Below are positions 1 to 10,251 of a stretch of DNA of 64,000 nt, piece by piece. The first letter of the stretch is position 1. Each line of letters begins with the position of its first letter. This DNA is from Zygnema cylindricum. Its lineage: Eukaryota > Streptophyta > Zygnematophyceae > Zygnematales > Zygnemataceae. Under the pieces are notes generated by a model. That model had not been told where the DNA came from, did no database searches, and saw nothing but the letters and a program-made list of their open reading frames with translations. Location: contig JBBHKE010003540.1 of the NCBI GenBank assembly GCA_037447655.1, positions 29,187-93,186 on the forward strand. The letters run 5' to 3'. A program made the translations under genes and the position numbers.

Positions 1-159
1 TCACTCATAAGTATCCAACATGTTGAGCCTCGTGACGGACGACTGTATCCTAAAAACCCCAATAATCCTTAAAACCCTAATCCTAAAAAAGCCCTTTATA
101 ACAACAAAAAACACTAAAAAACCAGAGGCAAGCTTTATCGAAACAATGCCCCCTCCCAA

Positions 160-400
160 AAAAAACGGCAGTTACCGTTGATCAAAACAATATAAATCCG
201 CCGCTCTGGGAATATAATCTGTGAAACCTTCCAATGAACAGAATACCCTAAAAATAGTCCCCATAGTGTCGCAAATAGTGTGACAAATAACATGGGGAAA
301 ACGGGCAAAGGGGGACGAGGGAGGCCAAGAATGAAACTGAGGGCAGTCAAAAATTGAGGAGTGAAACGTAGAGTGGAGTAATTTATAATATAGAATATAA
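160..400 (-). repeat. Degenerate copy of the LINE-like element C-terminal region
   Basis: This stretch resembles, with many changes and deletions, the segment 1940-2195 that codes for the C-terminal part of the LINE-like element. Shared landmarks in the same order are tgtgaaacct, a tcgc-aatagtgt block, and a gggaggccaa block followed by ctgagg. It has no open frame of its own. It is best read as an old, truncated second copy. Similarity was judged by eye. Confidence 0.5.
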
Positions 401-450
401 AATATACAATATATAATGCATAACATATAGTATATAATATATAATATAAT
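372..450. repeat. AT-rich microsatellite
   Basis: Alternating AT and TATAATA-type sequence. No gene is seen between 1 and 1427: the rest of this stretch is degenerate LINE-like sequence, this AT block, a CT-rich block, and unremarkable sequence. Confidence 0.6.
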
Positions 451-824
451 GATAGTTGTAGCCAATAGTCAAGCTCTAAAACAAGTGCCCTTGAAGGAGA
501 AAAACCGGCAAGTGAAGAATGAGAAGGAAGCGACTCTAAAACGCGGGGAATCGAATGGGGGGGACAACCTTATCAGATATTTCAAACTACCAACAAACTC
601 CTCGTCTCGCCTCTTCTCTCTTTCTTGTTTTTAAGCAAAATTTTCCTTAATCGTTGTCGCTAACCCTAATGAGAGACTTCGATAATGCCTCTGTATTTAA
701 ATCCCCAACAAATTTTCCCTCAGGAAAATCGACAGTCTCCCATTGTCTACAAGTTTTCACAAAGTGGAAAATGCTCTCTGTTGTTACAGCCACAGGGATC
801 CTTTACTCCCATCCTATCCTCTAC

Positions 825-1092
825 TCCTAAACTTTCTCCCTCTCCTTTCCTCCCTCTCCTATCTCCCTCTCCCTTCCTCCCTCTCCCATCTCCCTCTCCC
901 ATCTCCCTCTCCCTTCCTCTCACTTCTCCCTCTCCCCTCCTCTCCCGTCACCCTCTCCCTTCCTCTCTCTCTCTTCTTCCTTTCCCTTCTCCCTTCTCCC
1001 TCTCCCTCTCCGTCCCCTTCCTCCCTCTCCGTCCCTTTCCTCCCTCTCCATCCCCTTCCTCCCTCTCCATCCTCCTTCTCCATCCACTTCTC
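825..1092. repeat. CT-rich (polypyrimidine) low-complexity tract
   Basis: About 270 bases made almost only of C and T on the plus strand, with irregular units of the tccctctccc type. Open frames in both directions here encode only Ser/Pro/Leu or Arg/Glu/Gly runs and are not genes. Confidence 0.85.
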
Positions 1093-1427
1093 TAGACCTA
1101 CTACCGGAGGAATTCTACGCCTCCATCTCTCCTTCATTTGGACGGTTCTGGATCTCTCTACTGTAGGAATTTTTTTTGTGCTTATTCCCTCTTATAGTTT
1201 TTTGTCCTTATTCCCCCTTATAGCCTATGTGTGAAACTAGGATAAATTAAAAAGCAGGATGGTAAACCATCCGAGTCAGAGGGTACAAAAGGGGCGGCAA
1301 GGCAAAAACTGAAAAACTACATTAGGGCAATAAAAAAAAAAGAAAGCAACGTGAACACATGAAAATGGCAAAAATATAAAAGCACCCAAACCCAAAACGA
1401 GAAGCACAGCAACCAACAAAACCAAAA

Positions 1428-2922
1428 CTACAAGCCCAACCTCAACTCATTTAAATATCTACTAAAAGCAACCTCGTAAGTCCCCCTAGCCCGAGGAGCA
1501 CGTTGAGTGAGTTCCAGAACACGTCGACGATCTATAACTGCCATAGCCGACCAAAGGAGAATAGAAGCCTGCACTCGCTGTAAAGCCACAGATAATCGTT
1601 GACGATAAAAAGAAGTAAGGACCGATGGAGGAGGGCTCCTAGGTACTCTTCGCTCGAAAGCACGTCAAGCACAGATACAAAGAAACTCATCCAACGCAAC
1701 ACCCAAACGACCAAAGATCTTGATCGCCATCGAAATAAAGTCATCCATAGGGTCCCGTGGGCATAATCATGCTCCTTCCCCTTAGCGGCATCACGCGCTG
1801 CCACCCCTACATGTCGAGCCACCTGACCAACAACTGCCTGACCAACAAATGTAGCCGAAGTAGGGTTCGCCAAAACAATATCATCGAAGATGCGACGGAC
1901 AACATCGAGCCAAAAAAAAAAACATCGATCGGGCGTGAGAGAATGATATGTGAAACCTCCCGACGCACAGAGAATCCCCCATCAGAAGCGATACACGCAA
2001 CGGCGTCGCGAATAGTGTCGTGCGCTTGGATCAATTCTCCCCCATGGGAGCAACGAAGCAAATGGACACGATCGGGCCCCAAGACACGACCACATGCACA
2101 AACACGAGAGCCAAGTAAAGGAGGATGGGGGAGGCCAACGCGAAATCTGAGGGTGGTAGTGAACTGAGCAAGTGAGAATTGGAGAGTGGACAAAATAGGT
2201 GTTGCAAAAAGCCAAGACCTAGAACCTGGCCACCACAAGAGAGATTACGGGCACGCAAAGAATCAGAGAGAAGCGCCTCGAGAAGTTCGGATTTAATGGC
2301 GACGACAACCCCATCGGAAATCGATTCCTGGACACGCTCAACGGATTTCGTAACAAAGGTGGAAAAAAGCGCACATCCACTAGGCATAAGGAGGAAGAGG
2401 ACATGACGCGTCTAATAGAAACCACTGGAATGCGAACACACCGTTTAAAACCTGGGGGACCATAGTGGCGAGAACGGGGGTGTCCCCATACAAGAAGCGA
2501 GAAATAGAAGTGGAGGCAATAAGGCACCAATTTTTCAAATATGGAGCGAGAGCAACACGAGCAGTCAAAAATAGACCCACTCCCTCCGTAGAGATATGGA
2601 GGGATGCCTGAATGCGAGCTGAAGGCCAAGACTCACGATCGAATGCCCCACGGCCTAGCAGAGTGTGGAGAACATCCATCAAGCGATCATCAAAGGCGGG
2701 GAGAGAGAAGACAAACGTCAGGGTGGGAGGGGAAGTACGAGTAAGGTAAGAATGGTGGTTGAGGAAACACGTGGTTAACATAGCAAAAGCCACTTCCGAA
2801 TCAGGAAGTTGAGGAAGGTCATCGACGTTGGCCAGATCTGTTTATAGAGCATCATCAAAAAATTGGGTCACGAAAGTATCCGAACTAAGGGGACAACCCA
2901 CCACACGAATGCCATCAAAGGG
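1428..2922 (-). pseudogene. LINE-like (non-LTR) retrotransposon, C-terminal half, interrupted
   Basis: Read on the minus strand in broken frames, this encodes the region after the reverse transcriptase core. From 2922 downward come a stretch with GIRVVGCPL, a helical region near 2400-2790, then a Cys/His segment with CACGRVLGPDRVHLLRCSHG (about 2040-2160) followed by GGELIQAHD and FSVRRE, and finally AAKGKEHDYAHG and a tail ending in a TAG at 1428-1430. The order matches a family of plant and algal non-LTR elements with a zinc-binding segment and a restriction-endonuclease-like tail; that assignment is from memory of the family. There are several frame changes and at least one stop (near 2838), so it is dead. 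It continues directly into the reverse transcriptase fragment at 9340-10251; the copia element sits between the two halves. Confidence 0.7.
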
Positions 2923-2927
2923 AGAAG
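2923..2927. repeat. Left 5-bp target-site duplication of the copia element
   Basis: The sequence agaag directly precedes the left LTR and is repeated at 9335-9339 right after the right LTR. Removing the element and one copy rejoins the two LINE-like halves. Confidence 0.85.
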
Positions 2928-3965
2928 TGCAAACCTGTGTCCTCCATTGGACTACAGAATACAGGAAGCCTCTAGATAGTATTTAACTAACCCACTTTAA
3001 GCCACGACCACTTCTGCCCAAAAAGGCAAACTGACAATTTGACTGCACCCTTGTGCAGCCTGAACTCTCCTGAGTCTGTAGCAAAAAGAATCACTGAAAA
3101 CGGCCAACCAGCCGATAAGTTATGAGGCAGTAAAAATGCCAATTTGTACAAACTCTCAAAGGGAGAGGTGACTACCTACCAGAATTTTCTAAGTCCTGAT
3201 TCTCTCTAATAACTCCTATCTACTGAAGTACGGACCAATCAGATTACTGTATTGTACACAAAAGTACTACTGCCGATGTACCTTTTGTACGGCCTATGTA
3301 CGACAAGGCTATTAAGTGGACGCGTGTCCGCTTTTCACTCGTCCGTACGTTCCTCGGAATTCCTATGACCGAATGTCATCTCTCCACGTGGCTCCAGGTC
3401 ATGCCACGTCACAAAACGCCAAAGTGACCACTCCGGGATTTCGGCGATGATGTGCGTCGTTGGATTTTATGCGAAACGCAATCTTAGCCGTAATAAATAC
3501 TTGCGCGACATTTGTTCCGATGTCGAAATAAAATGCGTGGTATCCGTTTTGAATTAGCGTCGAACGACGTACTTTATAAAACTGAATCTATGTACGCCGT
3601 GTACAGTTCTAGTTAAATCAATTTTATCCACTCGAACTAAATATATATCTATCACATACCATAGCACTTAGCATTGGTCCTAGTCTATTAGGATAAAGCT
3701 GACCGCTACCGATCAACTTGACGAACCGTAGGTACCGGGATCAAATCTCTGGTCCGTCAAGTATATTTTTAGTAACCTACTAAAAATAGCTGTCTGTTGA
3801 ACTAAGGCAGCCATGGATCAACCTCTCTCTCTTACCTTCAGTGACTACAACAAGTATGGGAGCTAGAGAGCGGAGGTGGAGGCAGGCTGTCCGTCCTTTT
3901 TCTTTTCCTTTTATAAAAACATATTTAAACCTAGAAAATACTCTAGAAATCTATAAATTTCAACA
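2928..3965 (-). repeat. 3' LTR of the copia element
   Basis: Read on the minus strand it begins TGTTGAAAT and ends ...TTTGCA, the TG...CA form. It is 1038 bp and aligns end to end with 8299-9334, differing mainly by single-base changes. An approximately 85-bp piece of the same LTR is also found at 54655-54742 in a gene intron. Confidence 0.92.
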
Positions 3966-3978
3966 CTCCCCTTATTTT
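3966..3978 (-). other. Polypurine tract of the copia element
   Basis: On the minus strand this reads AAAATAAGGGGAG and touches the first base of the 3' LTR. This is the expected plus-strand priming site. The last pol stop codon is directly before it at 3979-3981, so the coding region runs up to the tract. Confidence 0.85.
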
Positions 3979-6900
3979 CTAGTCTAATTTTAATTTTTCT
4001 TTCAACCCGCATTTTTGCCGACAATATTTTAGTTTAGGAGAGGGCACACGTTTGGTCATCGTGTCAGCCAACATTTCTTCATCAGGTCTATACACAAGAT
4101 TTCAAATTTTATTTTCAACTTTTTCTCTTACGAAGCTTAATCTTATGTCCATATGTTTTGCTTTGAAATGGTGTTTTGGATTGGCTGCAATTGCAATTGC
4201 AGCTTGGTTATCGCAAAAGATTTCATGCACTCCCTCCTTCATAAATCCCAGTTCTTGTAACAATGATTTCACCCACATTAGTTCTTTTACAGCAGAACAA
4301 GACGCCATATACTCAGCCTCCATAGTAGACTGAGCAACCACCTTTTGTTGCTTACTGCTCCAACAACAAGCACCTTCCCCCACATACAAAACATATCCAG
4401 AAGTGCATCTTCTCATAGGTGCATCCCCATAACTGGCGTCACTCCAAGTGGTGATATCAGTGTGCTCTCCTCCCAAATGCAACCATAATTCTCTGGTTCC
4501 AACCAGATATCTCATAACTCTCTTGGCTGCCTCCTAGTCTCTCTTCCTAGGATCATTAAGACTCCTACTGAGTACTCCGACTGCTGCCGCTATGTCTGGC
4601 CTGGTACAGTTCATAAAATAGATTAAGCTTCCTACGACCTGTCTATAAAGGATAGATTTCATGAACTCTCTCTCCTCTGGACTCATCTGATCGTCTTAGA
4701 TCATCACTCCTTCTTCTACACTCCCATCACTTACTTTTTTCAAGTCCATGGGAGTGGTACAACTGTTAGCATTTTCCATCTGGAATTTCTCAAGCATATT
4801 ACCTATTACTTCTTTCTGAGTAAGTCTGATAATCTTATTCCCCCTATCTCTCTCCATTTGGATCCCCAAAATATATTTTGCCTCTCCTAAATCCTTCATA
4901 TCAAATCTGCCCCTAAGATCTTTCTTTAGCCTATTGATATTCTCCAAAGACTTACTTAACACAAGCAGATCATCCACATAAATTGCAATAAAAATGACAC
5001 CATTCTCATCTTAAAACATATAGATGGAATGGTTAGAGCTGATCCGGATGTATCCCAGATCGGTGAGAAACTCATCTAGTTTCTTATTTCACTGTCGAGG
5101 AGCCTGTTTCAGTCCATATAAGGACTTTATGAGCTTGCAGACTTTGCTCTCTTCTCCTTCTTCCACAAACCCCTCGGGTTGCCTCATAAAAATTTCTTCC
5201 TCTAACTCACCATTAAGAAAAGCAATCTTAATGTCCATCTGGTGTATTTCCATGTCTTCCGCTGCTGCCAGACTGAGGAGAATCCTTACCGATGGGAACC
5301 GAACAACTGGAGCAAAGGTCTCCTCATAGTCAATCCCCTCTTTTTGGGTGAACCCCTTCGCTACCAATCCAGCCTTATACCTCTCAATTGTATTATCTGG
5401 GTTCAGTTTTAGTTTAAATACCCATTTACATCCAATAAGTTTTCTATCTGGAGGGCAGTCCGCTAGTTCCCAAGTATTTGCTTCCATGATAGAAGCCATC
5501 TCATCATTTATGGCTCTAATCCATCTTTCTTTCTCTGGACTATTCACTGCCTCTAAGTAAGACTGAGGCTCATCTGGGTGAGATAGCTTAGTTACCTTAT
5601 GGGCAGCTTGTTTTTCGTGTATCCTTTTGCTGCTCCTCCTTCCTCCCTCAAACTTTGAAGCTGGAATGGATGGAAGTCTTAGATTTCTTCTCACTGTCTC
5701 ATAGGCTCCTCGTCCATGAAAACAGGTTCTTGTCCCGCTTCTTCTATCTCCTCGAAGTCTATAGGAGTATGTGAGGTTTCCGGTGAGTCTCCTGTATCTT
5801 CAATCTCCCCTGAATCTGTAATCACGGTTTCACTCATGTCCCTTTCGGGAACTACCAAATTCTCATCACTTTCGGACTCAAATCTGATCCTTATCTTCTT
5901 TGTATATTTGAAGGGGTCAAATGACTTCCCTTCATCCATGACAACTAAGTGTTTGACCAGAATGATATCTTTCTTTGCTAAGTCATAGACTCTATATCCC
6001 TTAACATCCTCATCATATCCCACAAAGTATCCAGGTTTTCCCTTAGCATTTAGTTTCCAGTTTTTCCTATCCGTGTCAAGACTGTAAACTTGGCTACCAA
6101 ATACTTTAAGGTGTGAGATATCTGGTTTCCTTCCAACCCATCTCTCATAAGGTGTCACTCCCTTTACAGCTGAGGTAAGGACTCTATTCTTAGTGTAGTT
6201 GGCAAAGTTCATTGCTTCTGCCCAAAATCTCTTTCCTATTTTCTTTTCTGCCAACCTACTGCGCACACTATCTCCTAGTGTTCGATTCAACCTCTCAGCT
6301 ACCCAATTTTGTTCCAAGTTATATGGTAAAGTTTTCTGGTGCTGCACTCCCTCATCTCTCAGATATTCCTCAAACTCGTTAGAGGTATATTCCCCCCCAT
6401 TATCACTCCTTATCCTCTTAATGGGTGTTTCATGCAACTTCTCACTCCAAGCTTTATATTCTTTGAAGTAAGTTGATGCTTCAGACTTTGTTTTTAGAAA
6501 GTAGACTCTAGAGTATCTAGACTAGTCATCAGTTATTCTCATCATAAACCTCTTTCCTCCAACCGAAGGTACTTTTGCAGGTCCCCAAATATCTGTGTGG
6601 ACCAAATCTAACACTTTCTCACCTCTATATGTGGCGGCTTTGGGAAAGGGAAGTCTGTGAGCCTTACCTTGAGCACAACCACTACAATCATCCATCATTT
6701 CATTATCCTCAAACTGAATGCCATATACTACCACAAGCTTTTTCATTTCCCACAACCTATCAAAATGCACATGCCCCAACCGCTTATGCCAAATCATCAC
6801 CTTAAGAACACCAAAATAATAATCATTCTTCTTTTCATTACTCAGGTTAAGCCTAAACATTCCTTGGCTACCCTTATCTGCTGTGATGTAAACTTCATTC

Positions 6901-8316
6901 CCATACTTAGCTGTAAAGACTCCCTTTCTGGTGAAAGTATCAAACTCTTTCTCATCTAACACAGACGTAGAGACAAGATTTTTATTCAGCTGAGGAATGT
7001 AAAGTACATCTGAGAATGTAAGTATAGAAGTCTTACCCTCCACTAAGACTTTCAGATCTACTGATCCCACTAGATCTGTAGTAACCACTCTTCCATCCCC
7101 ATACTTTATCTCTACAGTAGGAATCTTTCTTAGCTTAGTGAAGAGTTCTTTATCACGACACATATGCATGGATGCACCTGAGTCGATGATCCATCCTTCC
7201 TGTGGAGCTTCCCGAATTGCTCCAAGGGCACACTTCTGCCTCCGAGGGATCTCCTTCTCCTCCAGACTCTCGTCAAGAAGAAGCTCCCCATCCTCCTCAG
7301 AGGACTCATCCTCGGTTTCTCCTGACACTTTTGTAACCACAAGTGCCTTTTTTTTCCTTCCGGAAGAACCTCCTCCACGGTTCTCTTGGAGCCTCAGCTC
7401 TGATAGCTTGACACAATCTGCAATAAAGTGTCCCGGCTTTTTGCAATAATGACAAAGACCCTTTGGGGGCCTTTGTCCCCCAGAATGATCTCTTTCCCCT
7501 CTATAAGGTTTCTTCGGGTCCTTCCCCCATCGGTCCCCTCTTGCTGCTAGAGCTTGAATGCTCTTTCCTCCTCTCCTAATCTCCATTGTGTTTTCCTGCA
7601 CAAGTATCATCCTGACTACTGTGTTCCATTTCCATGAACTATCAGGCATTCCCTGGACTCGGTACACTATGTTTTCGAACTCATCTGGTAATTACATGAT
7701 AAAGGTGTTAACTTTCATTTTCATTGTACCTGTCCACCCGCAACTTTCCATTTCCATATACAAACAAGAAAAATCATTACAGTAATCTAACATCTTTCCT
7801 CCTTTGTAAGTGTAAGTCAATAGCTTTTGCTCAGCCAACTGGAGCTCCTGAATAGTTCCAGCTCTATAAATCTCCACTAAACTCTCCCACAACTCCTCGG
7901 CCTTAAGAGGAGTGGCCAAACCTTGAGTGAGGTGCCTCAGAATGAAGTTCTTGGCAGCCATGTTTACATCCTCCCACATTTGAGTATCGTTTTCCACGGT
8001 CTTCACGGTCGCCGCTCCCGATGCTGTGGCAATAGGAGTGAGGGGTGTCTCCTTCCCTTTTTCCTTTTCGGACACACTGCTGTCCCCATCATCTGCCTCC
8101 TCCCCTAAGGCAGCCGTTGTTGCAGAAAAACCTTACTCCCCCAAATCCTAGTGGAGTTCCCGAAGGTGGACGTTTCACTTGTCCACTGACGATACCCCAG
8201 TATCGTTTTTCACACAAAGCTCCCATCATCATGGTTTCCCAATAGATGAACCCAGATCCATTGAAGGTGGGCACCTTAGAGGGTGGGCCCATAACCTGCA
8301 ATTCTGTGTCCTCCAT
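3979..8316 (-). pseudogene. Copia gag-pol coding region (broken)
   Basis: A single gag-pol region on the minus strand. In order: gag from the ATG at 8316; zinc knuckle CHYCKKPGHFIADC (about 7430-7470); protease with WIIDSGASMHMC (about 7150-7190); integrase zinc site and core with HTDIWGP (about 6590) and RSDNGGEY (about 6400); reverse transcriptase with WVFKLKLNPD (about 5410), QMDIKIAFLNG (about 5230) and an intact YVDD (about 4970); RNase H with DASYGDA and STMEAEYMA (4300-4440). Breaks seen: frame changes near 8125 and 5695, and stops near 7689, 6520, 5088, 5012, 4697, 4539 and 4097. It cannot encode a functional polyprotein as it stands. Some lesions lie in otherwise conserved positions, such as the segment around the integrase glutamate (about 6310). 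Confidence 0.9.
8284..8298 (-). other. Primer-binding site matching the anticodon arm of initiator tRNA-Met
   Basis: On the minus strand GGTTATGGGCCCACC starts at the first base after the 5' LTR. It is the complement of the anticodon stem-loop segment of plant initiator tRNA-Met (which includes GGGCCCAUAACC), not of the tRNA 3' end. This is the arrangement known from Drosophila copia and yeast Ty5, where a cut half-tRNA primes. The match to the tRNA is from memory of its sequence; the exact adjacency to the LTR is seen directly. Confidence 0.82.
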
Positions 8317-9334
8317 TGGACTACAGAATACAGGAAGCCTCTATATAGTATTTAACTAACCCACTTTAAGCCACGACCACTTCTGCCCAAAAAGGCAAAC
8401 TAACAATTTGATTGTACCCCTGTGCAACCTGGACTCCCCTGAGTCTGTAGCAAAAAGAATCACTGAAAACGGCCAACCAGCCGATAAGTTATGAGGCAGT
8501 AAAAATGCCAATTTGTACAAACTCTCAAAGGGAGAGGTGACTACCTACCAAAATTTTCTAAGTCCTGATTCTCTCTAATAACTCCTATCTACTGAAGTAC
8601 GGACCAATCAGATTACTGTATCGTACACAAAAGTACTACTGCCGATGTACCTTTTCTACGGCCTATGTACGACAAGGCTATTAAGTGGACGCGTGTCCGC
8701 TTTTCACTCGTCCGTACGTTCCTCGGAATTCCTATGACCGAATGTCATCTCTCCACGTGGCTCCAGGTCATGCCACATCACAAAACGCCAAAGTGACCAC
8801 TACGGGATTTCGGCGATGATGTGCGCCGTTGGATTTTATGCGAAACGCAATCTTAGCCGTAATAAATACTTGCGCGACATTTGTTCCGATGTCGAAATAA
8901 AATGCGTGGTATCCGTTTTGAATTAGCATCGTACGACGTACTTTATAAAACTGAATCTATGTACGCCGTGTACAGTTCTAGTTAAATCAATTTTATCCAC
9001 TCGAACTTAATATATATCTATCACATACCATAGCACTTAGCATTGGTCCTAGTCTATTAGGATAAAGCTGACCGCTACCGATCAACTTGACGAACCGTAG
9101 GTACCGGGATCAAATCTCTGGTCAGTCAAGTATATTTTTAGTAACCTACTAAAAATAGCTGTCTGTTGAACTAAGGCAGCCATGGATCAACCTTTCTCTC
9201 TTACCTTCAGTGACTACAACAAGTATGGGAGCTAGAGAGCGGAGGTGGAGGCAGGCTGTCCGTCGTTTTTCTTTTCCTTTTATAAAAACATATTTAAACA
9301 TAGAGAATACTCTAGAAATCTATAAATTTCAACA
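8299..9334 (-). repeat. 5' LTR of the copia element (contains the gag start codon)
   Basis: 1036 bp, TGTTGAAAT...TTGCA on the minus strand, paired with 2928-3965. The first in-frame ATG of gag lies at 8314-8316, eighteen bases inside the LTR, so the gag frame crosses the LTR end and the primer-binding site. A second in-frame ATG lies within the PBS itself at 8292-8294. Ty1 has a comparable overlap of gag with its LTR. Confidence 0.9.
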
Positions 9335-9339
9335 AGAAG
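9335..9339. repeat. Right 5-bp target-site duplication of the copia element
   Basis: agaag, identical to 2923-2927. Confidence 0.85.
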
Positions 9340-10251
9340 GAGTTTGAAAACCAGGAGGGGGAGTGAAGAAAAGTGGGATATCCGTCGGGGACCAAATAAC
9401 ATATTTCAAAGGTTGGATTGAAAGGTTGAGTTCGGCTAAACGTCCTTGAAAAAACTATATGCCAACACGACTTGTTCCTTAGGTCCAGTAATGTGCATAT
9501 TATCTGCAACTGAAGGAAAAGGGCAAGAAGGAAAAGCGGTTGCGGAAGCACGGAGGGCCTAGTAATGGGCGAGGGCGAACAAAGGTCCGCCCAAAGGGTC
9601 GCCTTAGCGTGTGCCGGTCGCAGAGGAGAGAGAAATGAAATCAACGTCGGGCGAGAAGGAAAGGTTGCTGGTCAAAAAATAAAAAGCCCTCACAAAGGGG
9701 AATAATTGGAGAATCAGAGATGGGGCCGTCATAAGCTCTAAAAATATGACGTTGCGATCCACCGTATTGAAGGCATTGGAAACGTCGACTTGAAGGACCA
9801 ACCAATCTGGATGTACATCCAACAAAGCTCGAATCCCGTGGACCACGGCCTCACATCCTCCTCTCGTGGCTACTCCAAACTGATGAGGAGAGAAACAGTC
9901 ATGAAATGCTGGTTGGAGCTGAAGACATATCGCACGAGTCACCAATCTGTATAAAACCTCTCCCACAACAATAGGGGCGATCCCTCCATTGGGTTTGGCG
10001 ACCGCCACAAAGCGGGACGACGCGAGAAGATCACAAATCTGAGGGGGAACATCCCCACTAGCAATAAGAGAACATACTTAAAAAAACACATCGAACCCAC
10101 GGGCACCCGATTCAGAGGGCAAAACATCACGAAACAACTCATACACTGTGCCCTAGCCCCCCCCGCCGCTCAAAGGTGAGGAGAAGAGCTAAGGGCCTTA
10201 ATGAAAACCTCCCGATCTAAATTAAAACTCTCAAAAGGCTCAAAGGCGTGG
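9340..10251 (-). pseudogene. LINE-like reverse transcriptase fragment (N-terminal half of the split element)
   Basis: On the minus strand: a leading segment with FEPFESFNLDREVF (about 10200-10245), then AVAKPNGGIAPIVVGEVLYR (about 9950-10008), FSPHQFGVATRGGCEAVVHG (about 9840-9900), LQVDVSNAFNTVDR (about 9760-9800, holding the first catalytic aspartate) and SSATGTR (about 9604-9625), followed by remnants of GDPLGGPLFALAHY in the next codons. These are fingers and palm motifs of a non-LTR reverse transcriptase. Frames change several times. The element is cut at 9335 by the copia insertion and resumes at 2922; on the other side it is cut at 10252 by the A/B/C repeat complex, so its 5' part is missing. 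Confidence 0.75.

Larger units (their letters stand above)
2928..9334 (-). mobile_element. Ty1/copia LTR retrotransposon, structurally complete, coding-defective (6.4 kb)
   Basis: Two direct repeats of about 1.04 kb flank an internal region coding, on the minus strand, gag, protease, integrase, reverse transcriptase and RNase H in the Ty1/copia order. It is bounded by a 5-bp duplication (agaag), with a primer-binding site directly beside the right (5') LTR and a polypurine tract directly beside the left (3') LTR. The LTRs differ at roughly 25 positions by eye (about 97-98% identity), so the insertion is fairly recent, yet the coding region has about seven stops and two frame breaks. Either the LTRs were kept alike by gene conversion, or a defective RNA was mobilised by proteins supplied in trans. 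It lies inside an older LINE-like element. Confidence 0.93.

Noticed and set aside
685-1234. Overlapping open frames in the CT-rich tract
   Set aside because: Low-complexity translation only; several frames are open at once because of base composition.
4052-7785. Plus-strand frames across the copia element
   Set aside because: Shadows of the minus-strand gag-pol region.
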